A stretch of 23,708 bases of DNA from JAZGBC01 sp036444495 (GTDB lineage Bacteria; Pseudomonadota; Alphaproteobacteria; Kiloniellales; J153), in the NCBI GenBank assembly GCA_036444495.1, contig JAZGBC010000061.1:1-23708 (forward strand), given 5' to 3'. The position numbers and the translations under genes are program-made. Below are positions 1 through 7,080 of the stretch, piece after piece. Each line of letters starts with the position of its first letter. The first letter of the stretch is position 1. The notes below the pieces were generated by a model. That model saw only the letters and a program-made list of their open reading frames with translations. It was not told the origin of the DNA and made no database searches.

Positions 1-8
1 GTTAGCGG

Positions 9-51
9 CCTGCTTATCTCTGAAGTTCATCTTATGAACTTCAGAGGCAGG
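9..51. repeat. Perfect 13-bp inverted repeat nested in an outer 5-bp stem
   Basis: The arms CTCTGAAGTTCAT (18-30) and ATGAACTTCAGAG (34-46) are perfectly complementary around a 3-base CTT loop. A further pair, CCTGC (9-13) and GCAGG (47-51), can close outside them, leaving TTAT (14-17) bulged on one side. The arms are less GC-rich than the surroundings. The element lies 44 bases beyond the stop codon of the leftward EipB-like gene, so it may form the 3' hairpin of that transcript. No T-run follows on either strand, so it is not a classical intrinsic terminator. It could also be an operator or one copy of a dispersed palindromic repeat. The structure is seen directly; its role is not known. 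Confidence 0.8.
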
Positions 52-86
52 ACACTAAGGGCGGATGGCGGCGAAGGAGACTAAGG
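50..86. repeat. Near-identical 11-base direct repeat pair
   Basis: GGACACTAAGG (50-60) and GGAGACTAAGG (76-86) match at 10 of 11 positions and start 26 bases apart, directly after the nested palindrome. They lie just downstream of the EipB-like gene's stop codon (on its strand). They may belong to the same element as the palindrome or be a chance match. Confidence 0.35.
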
Positions 87-89
87 CCC

Positions 90-944
90 CTATTCAGCCT
101 TACACTTCGGGTCCGGCAGGGGCTCGAGCGCCTGGAGCCGGGCGATCAGCGCGAAGTCGCCGTAATCCAGCAGCAACTCGTCCACCACACCGTTCTCGAA
201 GAGCCGCAGCCGCTGTTCGTGCTCGGGTTCCGAAACGCTCTCGTCCGGGCCGAAATAGGCCAGATGCAGGCGCCAGGAGGCCTGCCCCTGGATCAGGGGC
301 GAGTCGAAGTCCACCGCCGATCCGGCTTCGAGGCTTTGGGATAGGGCCGCGTTGACGCCGAACAGCCCCTCGTCTCCCGAGCCGTCGAACACCATGCGCC
401 AGACCGGGTAGCTGCCTTTCCGCGCGGCGTCTATCAGATAGAGCGAGTGGGCGGTGGGAAAGAGCGTGCCCTTGGGCAGCACGACGTCCAGCGCCACAGG
501 CTCGCGGAAGATGGCCCGACCGCCCCGGCCCGGACCATCGAGCCGCGCCTCGCCACTCGATTCCTCGGTCGAGCCGTCGGCGTTGAAGCGGCGGATGAAG
601 AAGCGGTAATGCAGCCCGTCCTTGGCCTCCAGCGAGTTCAGGGTCCAGCCGAAGTCCAACGTCCGGCCCTCGGAGGTGGACATCTCGACCCGCGTGCGCT
701 GGCTCACCGTCCAGCCCGTGCACACATCGTCCCATTCGAATTCCAGCCTACCCTGCGCGTGGGAGACGGCGCCGGGCCCGCGGGATTTGCCCAGGGTCAG
801 CTCGTAGACCGCCCGGTGCGGCGTAAAGGAGGCCGCCGCGGCCGGCGCCGGCGCCAGTCCATGCCACAGGACCAGGGCGCAAAAGACGGCGCCCGGGAAT
901 CCCGCCGGCGTCCACGCCAGGCGGTCACGGCAAAATCGGACCAT
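90..944 (-). CDS. eipB: EipB-like (DUF1849) periplasmic cell-envelope integrity protein
   Basis: The product is 284 residues with an N-terminal signal peptide (basic start, hydrophobic stretch about 16-38, cleavage probably after the Ala run near 38). The mature part begins with a HRAVYELTL motif typical of the EipB family. It has just two cysteines, C75 (in DDVCTGW) and C281 near the C-terminus, matching the conserved disulfide pair described for Brucella EipB. In that family the protein is a beta-spiral periplasmic factor needed for envelope integrity. An upstream in-frame start exists at 1025, but ATG at 944 is chosen because AGGAGG lies six bases before it. It is a monocistronic leftward gene, divergent from the GGDEF gene. 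Family assignment is from recalled motifs. Confidence 0.82.
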   Translation of the reverse strand: MVRFCRDRLAWTPAGFPGAVFCALVLWHGLAPAPAAAASFTPHRAVYELTLGKSRGPGAVSHAQGRLEFEWDDVCTGWTVSQRTRVEMSTSEGRTLDFGWTLNSLEAKDGLHYRFFIRRFNADGSTEESSGEARLDGPGRGGRAIFREPVALDVVLPKGTLFPTAHSLYLIDAARKGSYPVWRMVFDGSGDEGLFGVNAALSQSLEAGSAVDFDSPLIQGQASWRLHLAYFGPDESVSEPEHEQRLRLFENGVVDELLLDYGDFALIARLQALEPLPDPKCKAE

Positions 945-1012
945 GAAAGGCCTCCTCACTTCTCGCTCGGCTCGGCAAGCGGCCCCGCCCGTGGGCGCGC
1001 GGCGCCACCTCT

Positions 1013-1041
1013 TACCTAGTACCATTGGGCCGGCGGTTCAA
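1013..1041 (-). promoter_or_regulatory. Candidate promoter of the EipB-like gene
   Basis: On the minus strand TTGAAC (1041-1036) and TAGGTA (1018-1013) are separated by 17 bases. Transcription would start near 1005, giving a leader of about 60 bases before the ATG at 944. It is a pattern match only. Confidence 0.4.
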
Positions 1042-1192
1042 AGCCTCTTCCCCCTGCTAGATCAGGGCCTCGGCCGGAAAAAAGCGCGCCCGGGTACCCA
1101 GAAGAAGCTGCCGTACGGCAAAACCTGCCTTCCATACCCCGGAATCATCGTAAATATTTCAATAAGTTACATCTGGCACGGCGATTGCGACT

Positions 1193-1954
1193 TTGGCAAC
1201 ACAACAGCCAATCCAGCCAAAGAAACGGAACCCAGCCGTGCACTTGAGCCGTATCGAAAGCGACTTCGACGATTTCGAGCAGGATACCCTGCCCCAGCTT
1301 TGTGCCGCCACCGAACGCCTGCGCGGCGTCTTCATGGCGGATCCGGTGGCCTTCTCCCCGGAGCAATCCCACGTGATCGAGGAGGCGCTGGCCGCCGCGG
1401 TCCAGGCCGAGCAGACCCTGGCGGTCCAGCGCGCCCGCATCCGTTACCTGGAGGGCCTGTCCATCACCGATGAATTGACCGGCCTGCTCAACCGCCGGGG
1501 CTTTCACATGGAGCTGGGCCGCGCCCTGGCCCGAGCCCAGCGCAACCACGAAACGGGCCTGCTCCTGCTCTGCGACCTGGACCGCTTCAAGACCATCAAC
1601 GACTCCCACGGTCACCTGGCGGGCGACGCGGTGCTCTGCGCCGTGGCCGCCCTGCTGCAGGCCAAGACCCGGCGCAGCGACTATGTGGCGCGCCTGGGCG
1701 GGGACGAGTTCGTCGTGCTCATGACCCACAGCCCGCGCACCCAGGCCGAGGACAGGGTCGCCACGCTGGCGCGCCTGATCAACAGCCTGGAAGTGGCCTG
1801 GGACGGCCACCGCATCCCGATCTCGGCCAGCTTCGGCAGCGAGGGCTACCATCACGGCAGTCAGGCAAACACGCTGCTCTTCCTGGCCGACCGGGCGCTC
1901 TACCGCGGCAAGGGGCCCCGGCTGGTCACCGATAACGCCAGCGCGGCCGAGTAA
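1193..1954 (+). CDS. Diguanylate cyclase (GGDEF domain protein)
   Basis: This 253-residue soluble protein makes cyclic di-GMP from two GTP, as far as the motifs show. The N-terminal 85 residues are mostly helical with no recognised sensor domain, and there is no signal peptide or membrane segment. The GGDEF domain runs from about 88 to 248. It has the DxD metal site (D128, D130), an intact GGDEF active-site motif at 169-173, and an RxxD inhibitory site (R160 to D163) five residues before it, so product feedback inhibition is expected. The start is a TTG at 1193, which lacks a clear Shine-Dalgarno; an in-frame stop at 1163 rules out much extension. The next Met (codon 48, at 1334) would still leave a full catalytic domain. 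The input signal is unknown. Confidence 0.88.
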   Translation: MATQQPIQPKKRNPAVHLSRIESDFDDFEQDTLPQLCAATERLRGVFMADPVAFSPEQSHVIEEALAAAVQAEQTLAVQRARIRYLEGLSITDELTGLLNRRGFHMELGRALARAQRNHETGLLLLCDLDRFKTINDSHGHLAGDAVLCAVAALLQAKTRRSDYVARLGGDEFVVLMTHSPRTQAEDRVATLARLINSLEVAWDGHRIPISASFGSEGYHHGSQANTLLFLADRALYRGKGPRLVTDNASAAE

Positions 1955-2006
1955 CGCACGGCGATACTCTCTCAGAGCCGGCCGGACGCGCTATACTGCT
2001 CCGGCC

Positions 2007-2510
2007 ATGAAGTTCCCGCGCTGCATCCGGCTGGACGGCTCCGACCTCCGGGTCTTCCAGCGAGCCGCCGAGCCCGGCGAATGGGCGGTGCCGGGCGGCT
2101 TCGCCTTCGCCGACCGCGATCCCTCGGAGTTCGACAACAAGGAGAGGCTGGCCTTCAAGAGCGGCTGGCTGGGCACGGAAAGCCTGGGCCGCTCGACCTT
2201 CGCCGAGGTGGCCGAGATCGACGAGGCCGCCTTCGCCCGGGTGATCGACCGCCTGGCCGGCCACTTCATCGAGACCTACGGGGCGCCCGATCTGGCCGCG
2301 GCCCTGCCCGCGGCGCGCGAGGAGGCCGACTACGCCGCGGGCCTCTGCGAGCACAGGCTTCACAGCCTGCTGGCGCTGGAGCGTGAACTGGGCGAGGAGG
2401 GCATTGTCGAGCGTTTCCGGGTCGTCACCCCCGCGCGCGCCACGGAGCACGCCAAGATCTGGCGGATCGTGCCGGAGGAGGAAGGGGATGGCGGCGTGGA
2501 GCCCGGGTAG
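2007..2510 (+). CDS. DUF6505-like conserved hypothetical protein
   Basis: The 167-residue protein is soluble, acidic and lacks signal or membrane segments. The N-terminal block, with IRLD.SD and then AAEPGEWAVPGGFAF, resembles a small family I recall as DUF6505 in alphaproteobacteria; its function is unknown. A helical middle (about 68-130) precedes a short strand-rich end containing RVVTPARA. No catalytic motif is evident. The ATG at 2007 has no good ribosome-binding site, but TATACT lies at 1992-1997, which could give a very short or absent leader. It lies 52 bases after the diguanylate cyclase gene and converges with agmatine deiminase (12 bases between stop codons). Confidence 0.65.
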   Translation: MKFPRCIRLDGSDLRVFQRAAEPGEWAVPGGFAFADRDPSEFDNKERLAFKSGWLGTESLGRSTFAEVAEIDEAAFARVIDRLAGHFIETYGAPDLAAALPAAREEADYAAGLCEHRLHSLLALERELGEEGIVERFRVVTPARATEHAKIWRIVPEEEGDGGVEPG

Positions 2511-2522
2511 GCCGCGAGGCGA

Positions 2523-3548
2523 CTAGCCCTCGCCCGCGGGCTGCTGCAGGGTGATGCAGTGGATGCCGCCGCCGCCCTGGACGATGTCCAGCGCCGGAAC
2601 CTGGCGCACCTCCCGGCCGGGAAAGCAGTCGGAGATGATCTCCTTGGCGGACTTGTCCTTGCCGTCCTCGAAGGACGGCATGACCACCCCGCCGTTGGCC
2701 AGATAGAAGTTGATGTAGGACTTGGCCAGGCGCCGGTCGTCCGCGCCTTCGGCGCGTTCGGGCTGGGGCACTTCGATGACCTCCAGCTCCCGGCCCCGGG
2801 CGTCGCGCGCGGCGCGCAGGCGCAATAGATTGTCCTGCAGGGCCTCGTAGTTGCCGTCCTCCCGGTCCTCGGTGCTGAGCGCCAGCACCACGCCGGGACG
2901 GGCGAAGCAGGCCAGGTTGTCCACGTGGCCGTCGGTCTCGTCGTCCTCCAGGCCTTGGCCGAGCCAGATCACCTTCTCCACGCCGAAGTGGGCCCTGAGC
3001 TGATCCTCGATCTCATCCTTGTCCAGTTTCGGGTTGCGGTTGGGGTTGAGCAGGCACTGCTCCGTCGTCAGCAGCGTGTCCTCGCCATCCACATGCAGCG
3101 AACCGCCCTCCAGCACCATGGGCGCGGCATAGCCCGGCAGCTCCAGGTGATCGAGGATCGCCTGCGCCACGGCCGAATCGTTTTCGTAAGCGTCGTACTT
3201 GCCGCCCCAGGCGTTGAACTTCCAGTGCACGCCGGCCATCCGCTTGCCACCGCCCCCAAGGAGGAAGGTGGGGCCGATGTCGCGCATCCAGGAGTCGTCG
3301 TGCGCCATGGGCAGGCAGGCGACGCTGGAGCCGCAGCGCAGGGAAACCTCGGCCACGTTCTCCGGGTTGGAGATCATGGTAACCGGCTCGAATTCAGCGA
3401 TCGCCTTGGCCACCTCGGCATAGGCCGCGCGCACCGCATCCAACCGGTCGCGCCACAACTCGGTGCGGCACGGCCAAGCCATCCAGCAGCGGCTGTGCGC
3501 GGACCACTCCGCGGGCATATGGAACCCGTCCTCGGCCGGATACGGCAT
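2523..3548 (-). CDS. aguA: Agmatine deiminase
   Basis: The enzyme converts agmatine to N-carbamoylputrescine and ammonia in the arginine-decarboxylase route to putrescine. The protein is 341 residues, within the usual range. It shows the guanidine-modifying (PPAD) fold signatures in order: WMRDIGP (87-93) with an acidic residue of the substrate site, LEGG (146-149), TDGHVDN with catalytic His208, and GGGGIHC with catalytic Cys331. ATG at 3548 fits the usual N-terminus, where P-A-E-x10-HxxxWMAWP follows shortly; a weak AGGG lies about nine bases upstream. No N-carbamoylputrescine amidase gene is nearby, so the next pathway step must be encoded elsewhere. It appears monocistronic with its own candidate promoter. 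Confidence 0.95.
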   Translation of the reverse strand: MPYPAEDGFHMPAEWSAHSRCWMAWPCRTELWRDRLDAVRAAYAEVAKAIAEFEPVTMISNPENVAEVSLRCGSSVACLPMAHDDSWMRDIGPTFLLGGGGKRMAGVHWKFNAWGGKYDAYENDSAVAQAILDHLELPGYAAPMVLEGGSLHVDGEDTLLTTEQCLLNPNRNPKLDKDEIEDQLRAHFGVEKVIWLGQGLEDDETDGHVDNLACFARPGVVLALSTEDREDGNYEALQDNLLRLRAARDARGRELEVIEVPQPERAEGADDRRLAKSYINFYLANGGVVMPSFEDGKDKSAKEIISDCFPGREVRQVPALDIVQGGGGIHCITLQQPAGEG

Positions 3549-3600
3549 GACTCGACCCTGATTTGTCCTGATTTACCCTTGAGGTCCCCAATCGAGCGGG

Positions 3601-3629
3601 AGTCTAGGCAACCGGGCTCCACTTGGCAA
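3601..3629 (-). promoter_or_regulatory. Candidate aguA promoter
   Basis: On the minus strand TTGCCA (3629-3624) and TAGACT (3606-3601) are separated by exactly 17 bases. Transcription would start near 3594, about 46 bases before the aguA ATG. It is a pattern match only. Confidence 0.42.
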
Positions 3630-3691
3630 TTTCGTACCCGCCCGCAGGTCCGGGCAATCGCTTGTGCCGAGGCGCGGCTTTGGTCTAGGGG

Positions 3692-3715
3692 AAAACTTTA
3701 GAAAATCTCTCTAAG
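3692..3715 (-). terminator. Weak hairpin with a short T run after the lipoprotein gene
   Basis: CTTTAGA (3696-3702) can pair with TCTAAG (3710-3715) with one bulged base and a 7-base loop. Read on the minus strand it is followed by TTTT. It begins a few bases past the lipoprotein stop codon at 3720, which is the right place for a terminator, but the stem is short and AT-rich. Confidence 0.3.
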
Positions 3716-3719
3716 CGGC

Positions 3720-4190
3720 TTAACCGTTTACATCTTTCGCGAGTGAGGTGCCGTTCGCAACGGGATCGGCATCCGCCAGGTAGCCGGCGCTGCCTAGCTG
3801 ATCCGAATTCGGCGCCAAGCTTTGGGGGCGTACGCCATCCTCAAGATAGGCGGCATCCAGAAGACCCCCGCCGCCGGCGCCCTGGGCTTCGATGCCGGAG
3901 GCCAAGGGTTCGCCAAGTTCCACAATTGATTCGGCTGACACGACGGCGGTCGCCTCCTCGTCTTCCTCGACGCAAATGGGACCGCCGTTATCGAGGACGC
4001 GCAGCATGGCGCAGTCCTGTTGCATCACATAGGACAGGCCGTGGTCGGAAACCGATTTTCCGGTCGACGCATAGCTCGCGACGTCCGCCGTGATCGAAAT
4101 GATGCCCACCACGGGCGGCAAGGCGCAGCCTGATAAAGGAATCGCGACCGCGGCAAAGCGCAGCGCACGCAAGAAACTCTTTAGACTCAT
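3720..4190 (-). CDS. Small conserved lipoprotein of unknown function
   Basis: The 156-residue product has a lipoprotein signal: SLKSFLRALR, a hydrophobic stretch, then lipobox LSGC with lipidated Cys22. After it come a conserved-looking segment ending in ASYASTGKSVSDHGLS (39-53) and two further cysteines, C60 and C73, in QQDCAMLRVLDNGGPICVE, which could form a disulfide. I recall similar short lipoproteins with this TGKS.SDH plus CxxL...PIC pattern in other alphaproteobacteria, with no known function. The C-terminal half is acidic, Gly/Ala-rich and probably disordered. ATG at 4190 is preferred over an upstream in-frame start at 4247 because it places the signal at the N-terminus; GGGGGG lies about eight bases upstream. 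It is 89 bases downstream of aspS on the same strand and could be co-transcribed. Confidence 0.75.
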   Translation of the reverse strand: MSLKSFLRALRFAAVAIPLSGCALPPVVGIISITADVASYASTGKSVSDHGLSYVMQQDCAMLRVLDNGGPICVEEDEEATAVVSAESIVELGEPLASGIEAQGAGGGGLLDAAYLEDGVRPQSLAPNSDQLGSAGYLADADPVANGTSLAKDVNG

Positions 4191-4279
4191 GTCATTGGCC
4201 CCCCAGATGGCGAAGCGAAACCTGATAGAGATTCGCAAAACTTGCAAGAGGCTGGTAAACGACTGGGATTAACGAAGTG

Positions 4280-6058
4280 TTATTCCGGTGGGAGTTCGAG
4301 TTTTAAATAGAGTTCCTTCAGCCGCTCTTCGGGTATTTCTGCCGGCGCCTGCATCATCAGGTCTTCTGCTTTTTGATTCATTGGAAAGGCCACCACCTCG
4401 CGGATGTTGGGCTCGTCCGCGAGCAGCATCACGATGCGGTCGATGCCGGGCGCCGAGCCGCCGTGGGGCGGCGCGCCGAACTTGAGCGCGGTGAGCAGGC
4501 CCGCGAAACGCGCCTCCACCTCTTCCTTCGCGTAGCCGGCGATGGCGAAGGCCTTGTACATGATCTCCGGCAGGTGGTTGCGGATCGCGCCCGAGGAGAG
4601 CTCCACCCCGTTGCACACGATGTCGTACTGGTAGGCCTTGAGTTCCAGCGGATCCTTGTTCTCCAAGGCCTCCAGCCCGCCTTGGGGCATGGAGAAGGGA
4701 TTGTGGCTGAACTCGATCTTGCCGGTCTCCTCGTCCAGCTCGTACAGGGGATAGTCGACGATCCAGCAGAAGCGGAAGGTGTCTGGTTCGAGCAGGTCCA
4801 GTTCCTCGCCCAGCCGGATGCGCGCGGCCCCGCTCAGGCGCTCGGCGCCACGCGTCTTATCGCAGGCGAAAAAGACCGCGTCCCCATCCGAAATCCCCGC
4901 GGCCGCCTTGATCCCGGCGACCCGTTCGGCGTCCAGGTTCTTGGCGATGGGTCCCTTGGCCTCGCCGTCCCCGCCGAAGATGATGTAGCCCAGGCCGCCG
5001 GCGCCCTCGGCCCGCGCCCAATCGTTCAGCTTGTCGAAAAAGCTGCGCGGCCGCGCCGCCGCGCCCGGGGCGGGTATGGCGCGCACCACGGCTCCGCCCT
5101 CCACCGCCTTGGCGAAAAGCCCGAAGCCGGAGCCGCGGAAAAGTTCGGTGACGTCGCCGATCTCGATGGGGTTGCGCAGGTCCGGCTTGTCCGTGCCGTA
5201 TTTCAGCATGGCCTCGGCGAAGGGAAGGCGCGGAAAGGGCGGCTCGGTCACGCCGCGGCCCTTGGCGAATTCCTCGAACAGCCCCGCCATCACCGGCTCG
5301 ATCGCCGCAAAGACGTCCTCCTGGGTGACGAAGCTCATCTCGAAGTCGAGCTGGTAGAACTCGCCCGGCGAGCGGTCGGCCCGGCTGTCCTCGTCGCGGA
5401 AGCAGGGTGCGATCTGAAAGTAGCGGTCGAAGCCGGCCACCATGATCAGTTGCTTGAACATCTGCGGCGCCTGGGGCAGGGCATAGAACTTGCCCGGATG
5501 GATGCGGCTGGGCACCAGGTAGTCGCGCGCCCCCTCGGGGCTGCTCGCGGTCAGGATGGGCGTCTGGAACTCGGTGAAACCCCGCTCGATCATGCGCCGG
5601 CGGATCGAAGCGATGACCTGGCCGCGCAGCAGGATCTTCTCGTGCATCTTCTCGCGCCGTAGATCGAGATAGCGGTAGCGCAGGCGCACCTCCTCGCCCG
5701 CGTCCTCGTCGGAGTTGACCTGCAGCGGCAGGACCTCGGCGCGGGACTGGACCTTGAGTTCCTCGACCCGCACCTCCACCTGGCCGGTCGGCAGGGATTG
5801 ATTGATGGTCTCCGCGTCCCGTTCCACGACAGGGCCGGTTACGGTGATGACGCTTTCCACCCGCGTCTTCTCCAGGGTCTCGAACAGCGGGCTGGAGACG
5901 TCGATCACGCACTGGGTCAGGCCGAAGTTGTCGCGCAGGTCGACGAAGAGGAGCTGCCCGTGGTCGCGCTTGCGGTGGATCCAGCCGGACAGGCGCACGC
6001 TCTGGCCCGCGTGCGAAAGCCGCAGTTCGCCGCAGTTGTGGGTGCGGTAGGCGTGCAT
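4280..6058 (-). CDS. aspS: Aspartyl-tRNA synthetase, probably the non-discriminating (Asp/Asn) type
   Basis: This class II synthetase attaches Asp to its tRNA. The 592-residue protein has an N-terminal anticodon-binding OB fold (about 1-105), the catalytic core, and a bacterial insertion (GAD) domain (about 285-410). Motif 2 is FRDED (220-224) with R.DR..GEFYQLD; motif 3 is GGSAPGIDR (533-541). In the OB fold the loop reads RKRDHG with His33. In Pseudomonas AspRS the equivalent position is His31, and Leu in discriminating E. coli AspRS, so this enzyme probably also charges tRNA-Asn for amidation by GatCAB. That is an inference from one position. ATG at 6058 begins the usual MHAYRTH.CGEL; a GTG 33 bases further upstream is possible but not needed. 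Confidence 0.96.
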   Translation of the reverse strand: MHAYRTHNCGELRLSHAGQSVRLSGWIHRKRDHGQLLFVDLRDNFGLTQCVIDVSSPLFETLEKTRVESVITVTGPVVERDAETINQSLPTGQVEVRVEELKVQSRAEVLPLQVNSDEDAGEEVRLRYRYLDLRREKMHEKILLRGQVIASIRRRMIERGFTEFQTPILTASSPEGARDYLVPSRIHPGKFYALPQAPQMFKQLIMVAGFDRYFQIAPCFRDEDSRADRSPGEFYQLDFEMSFVTQEDVFAAIEPVMAGLFEEFAKGRGVTEPPFPRLPFAEAMLKYGTDKPDLRNPIEIGDVTELFRGSGFGLFAKAVEGGAVVRAIPAPGAAARPRSFFDKLNDWARAEGAGGLGYIIFGGDGEAKGPIAKNLDAERVAGIKAAAGISDGDAVFFACDKTRGAERLSGAARIRLGEELDLLEPDTFRFCWIVDYPLYELDEETGKIEFSHNPFSMPQGGLEALENKDPLELKAYQYDIVCNGVELSSGAIRNHLPEIMYKAFAIAGYAKEEVEARFAGLLTALKFGAPPHGGSAPGIDRIVMLLADEPNIREVVAFPMNQKAEDLMMQAPAEIPEERLKELYLKLELPPE

Positions 6059-6148
6059 GCTGCTCGTTTTGGCGGGTTGGTCCTTGGGCACGGGAGTTCG
6101 GGCTCAAGCGGTGGACGCGGGCGCGAAAAGGCACGGTTGCGCGCGCTT

Positions 6149-6154
6149 TGTCAA
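6149..6154 (-). promoter_or_regulatory. Candidate -35 element upstream of aspS
   Basis: On the minus strand a perfect TTGACA, preceded by C as in many alphaproteobacterial housekeeping promoters, lies about 91 bases before the aspS ATG. The expected -10 position (about 6131-6125) reads only CCTTTTC, so the promoter is incomplete by consensus. Confidence 0.3.
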
Positions 6155-6217
6155 GGCCAGGGGCGGGAAATCGGGGCTCGACGGGCGGGCGGGCTTCGCG
6201 CATTGTTGCGCCCGGTC

Positions 6218-7048
6218 ATGGACAGCGAACCCAAAGCCCGGCAGGCCGCGACCCTGCGGCCGCTTTCCTCATTCCCCACCGCCGAGCGCGCCCGGGTGCG
6301 CGGCGTATTGTTCGACATCGACGACACGATCACCACCGAGGGGCGCCTCACGGCCCAGGCCTACGGCGCCATGGAGCGCCTGCAGGACTCGGGTCTCACC
6401 GTCGTGCCCATCACGGGCCGGCCGGCCGGCTGGTGCGACCACATCGCCCGCATGTGGCCGGTCGACGGGGTCGTGGGCGAGAACGGCGCCTTCTATTTCC
6501 GCTATGACCGCGCGGTGCGGCAGATGATCAAGCGCTACACGCTAAGCGAGTCCGAGCGCAGTGAGAACCGGGCGCGGCTGGACGCGCTGGAGGCGGAGAT
6601 CCTGGCCGCGGTGCCCGGTGCGGGCCGGGTCTCCGACCAAGCCTACCGGGAGACGGACCTGGCCATAGATTACCGGGAGGACGTGGACCCCCTGCCCGAG
6701 GCCTCGGTCCAGCGCATCGTGGAGATGTTCCAGGCCGCCGGCGCCACGGCCAAGATCAGCTCGATCCACGTGAACGGCTGGTACGGCGACTACGACAAGC
6801 TGAGCATGACGCGGATCATGCTGTCCGAGTGCTTCTCCCTCGACCTGGACGCGGACAAGCACGACTTGGTTTTCGTCGGCGATTCGCCCAATGACGCGCC
6901 CATGTTCGCTTACTTCCCCAACGCGGTAGGCGTGGCCAACGTGCGCGATTTTGCCGGGCGCCTGGCCGAGGAGCCGGCCTATATCACCGAGTCCCGCGCC
7001 GGCGCCGGCTTCGCCGAGCTGGCCGAGGCGCTCCTGGCGGCGCATTGA
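6218..7048 (+). CDS. HAD-superfamily phosphatase (HAD-IIB / Cof-like)
   Basis: The 276-residue cytosolic protein has all four HAD motifs: I, FDIDDT with nucleophile D33 and acid/base D35; II, PITGRP with T66; III, K194 in DYDKLSM; IV, GDSPNDAPMF with D222 and D226. The large region between motifs II and III (about 95-190) is a C2B-type cap, which places it with Cof, sucrose-phosphate phosphatase and mannosyl-phosphoglycerate phosphatase relatives. Sugar phosphates are the likely substrates, but the specific one cannot be read from sequence. ATG at 6218 starts 15 residues before the core; the long in-frame extension upstream runs antisense through aspS and is rejected. It is followed 32 bases later by RNase D. 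Confidence 0.88.
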   Translation: MDSEPKARQAATLRPLSSFPTAERARVRGVLFDIDDTITTEGRLTAQAYGAMERLQDSGLTVVPITGRPAGWCDHIARMWPVDGVVGENGAFYFRYDRAVRQMIKRYTLSESERSENRARLDALEAEILAAVPGAGRVSDQAYRETDLAIDYREDVDPLPEASVQRIVEMFQAAGATAKISSIHVNGWYGDYDKLSMTRIMLSECFSLDLDADKHDLVFVGDSPNDAPMFAYFPNAVGVANVRDFAGRLAEEPAYITESRAGAGFAELAEALLAAH

Positions 7049-7072
7049 CGCCGGGCCGTGAGCAGGTATACC
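7045..7072 (+). promoter_or_regulatory. Candidate RNase D promoter placed for a leaderless mRNA
   Basis: TTGACG (7045-7050) and TATACC (7067-7072) are separated by 16 bases, close to consensus. The -35 box overlaps the HAD gene's stop codon. The last base of the -10 box is only eight bases before the RNase D ATG at 7081, so transcription should begin at or within two bases of the start codon. No purine-rich ribosome-binding site lies in front of the ATG, which agrees with leaderless initiation. Confidence 0.5.
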
Positions 7073-7080
7073 GGACCTCC

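Noticed and set aside
4373..5662. Long plus-strand open frame of 429 codons
   Set aside because: It is entirely antisense to aspS, whose motifs are complete, and its translation has the low-complexity look of a high-GC shadow frame.
6059..6091. Extended AspS start at GTG 6091
   Set aside because: The extra 11 residues precede the normal family N-terminus, and the ATG at 6058 matches homologues as I recall them.
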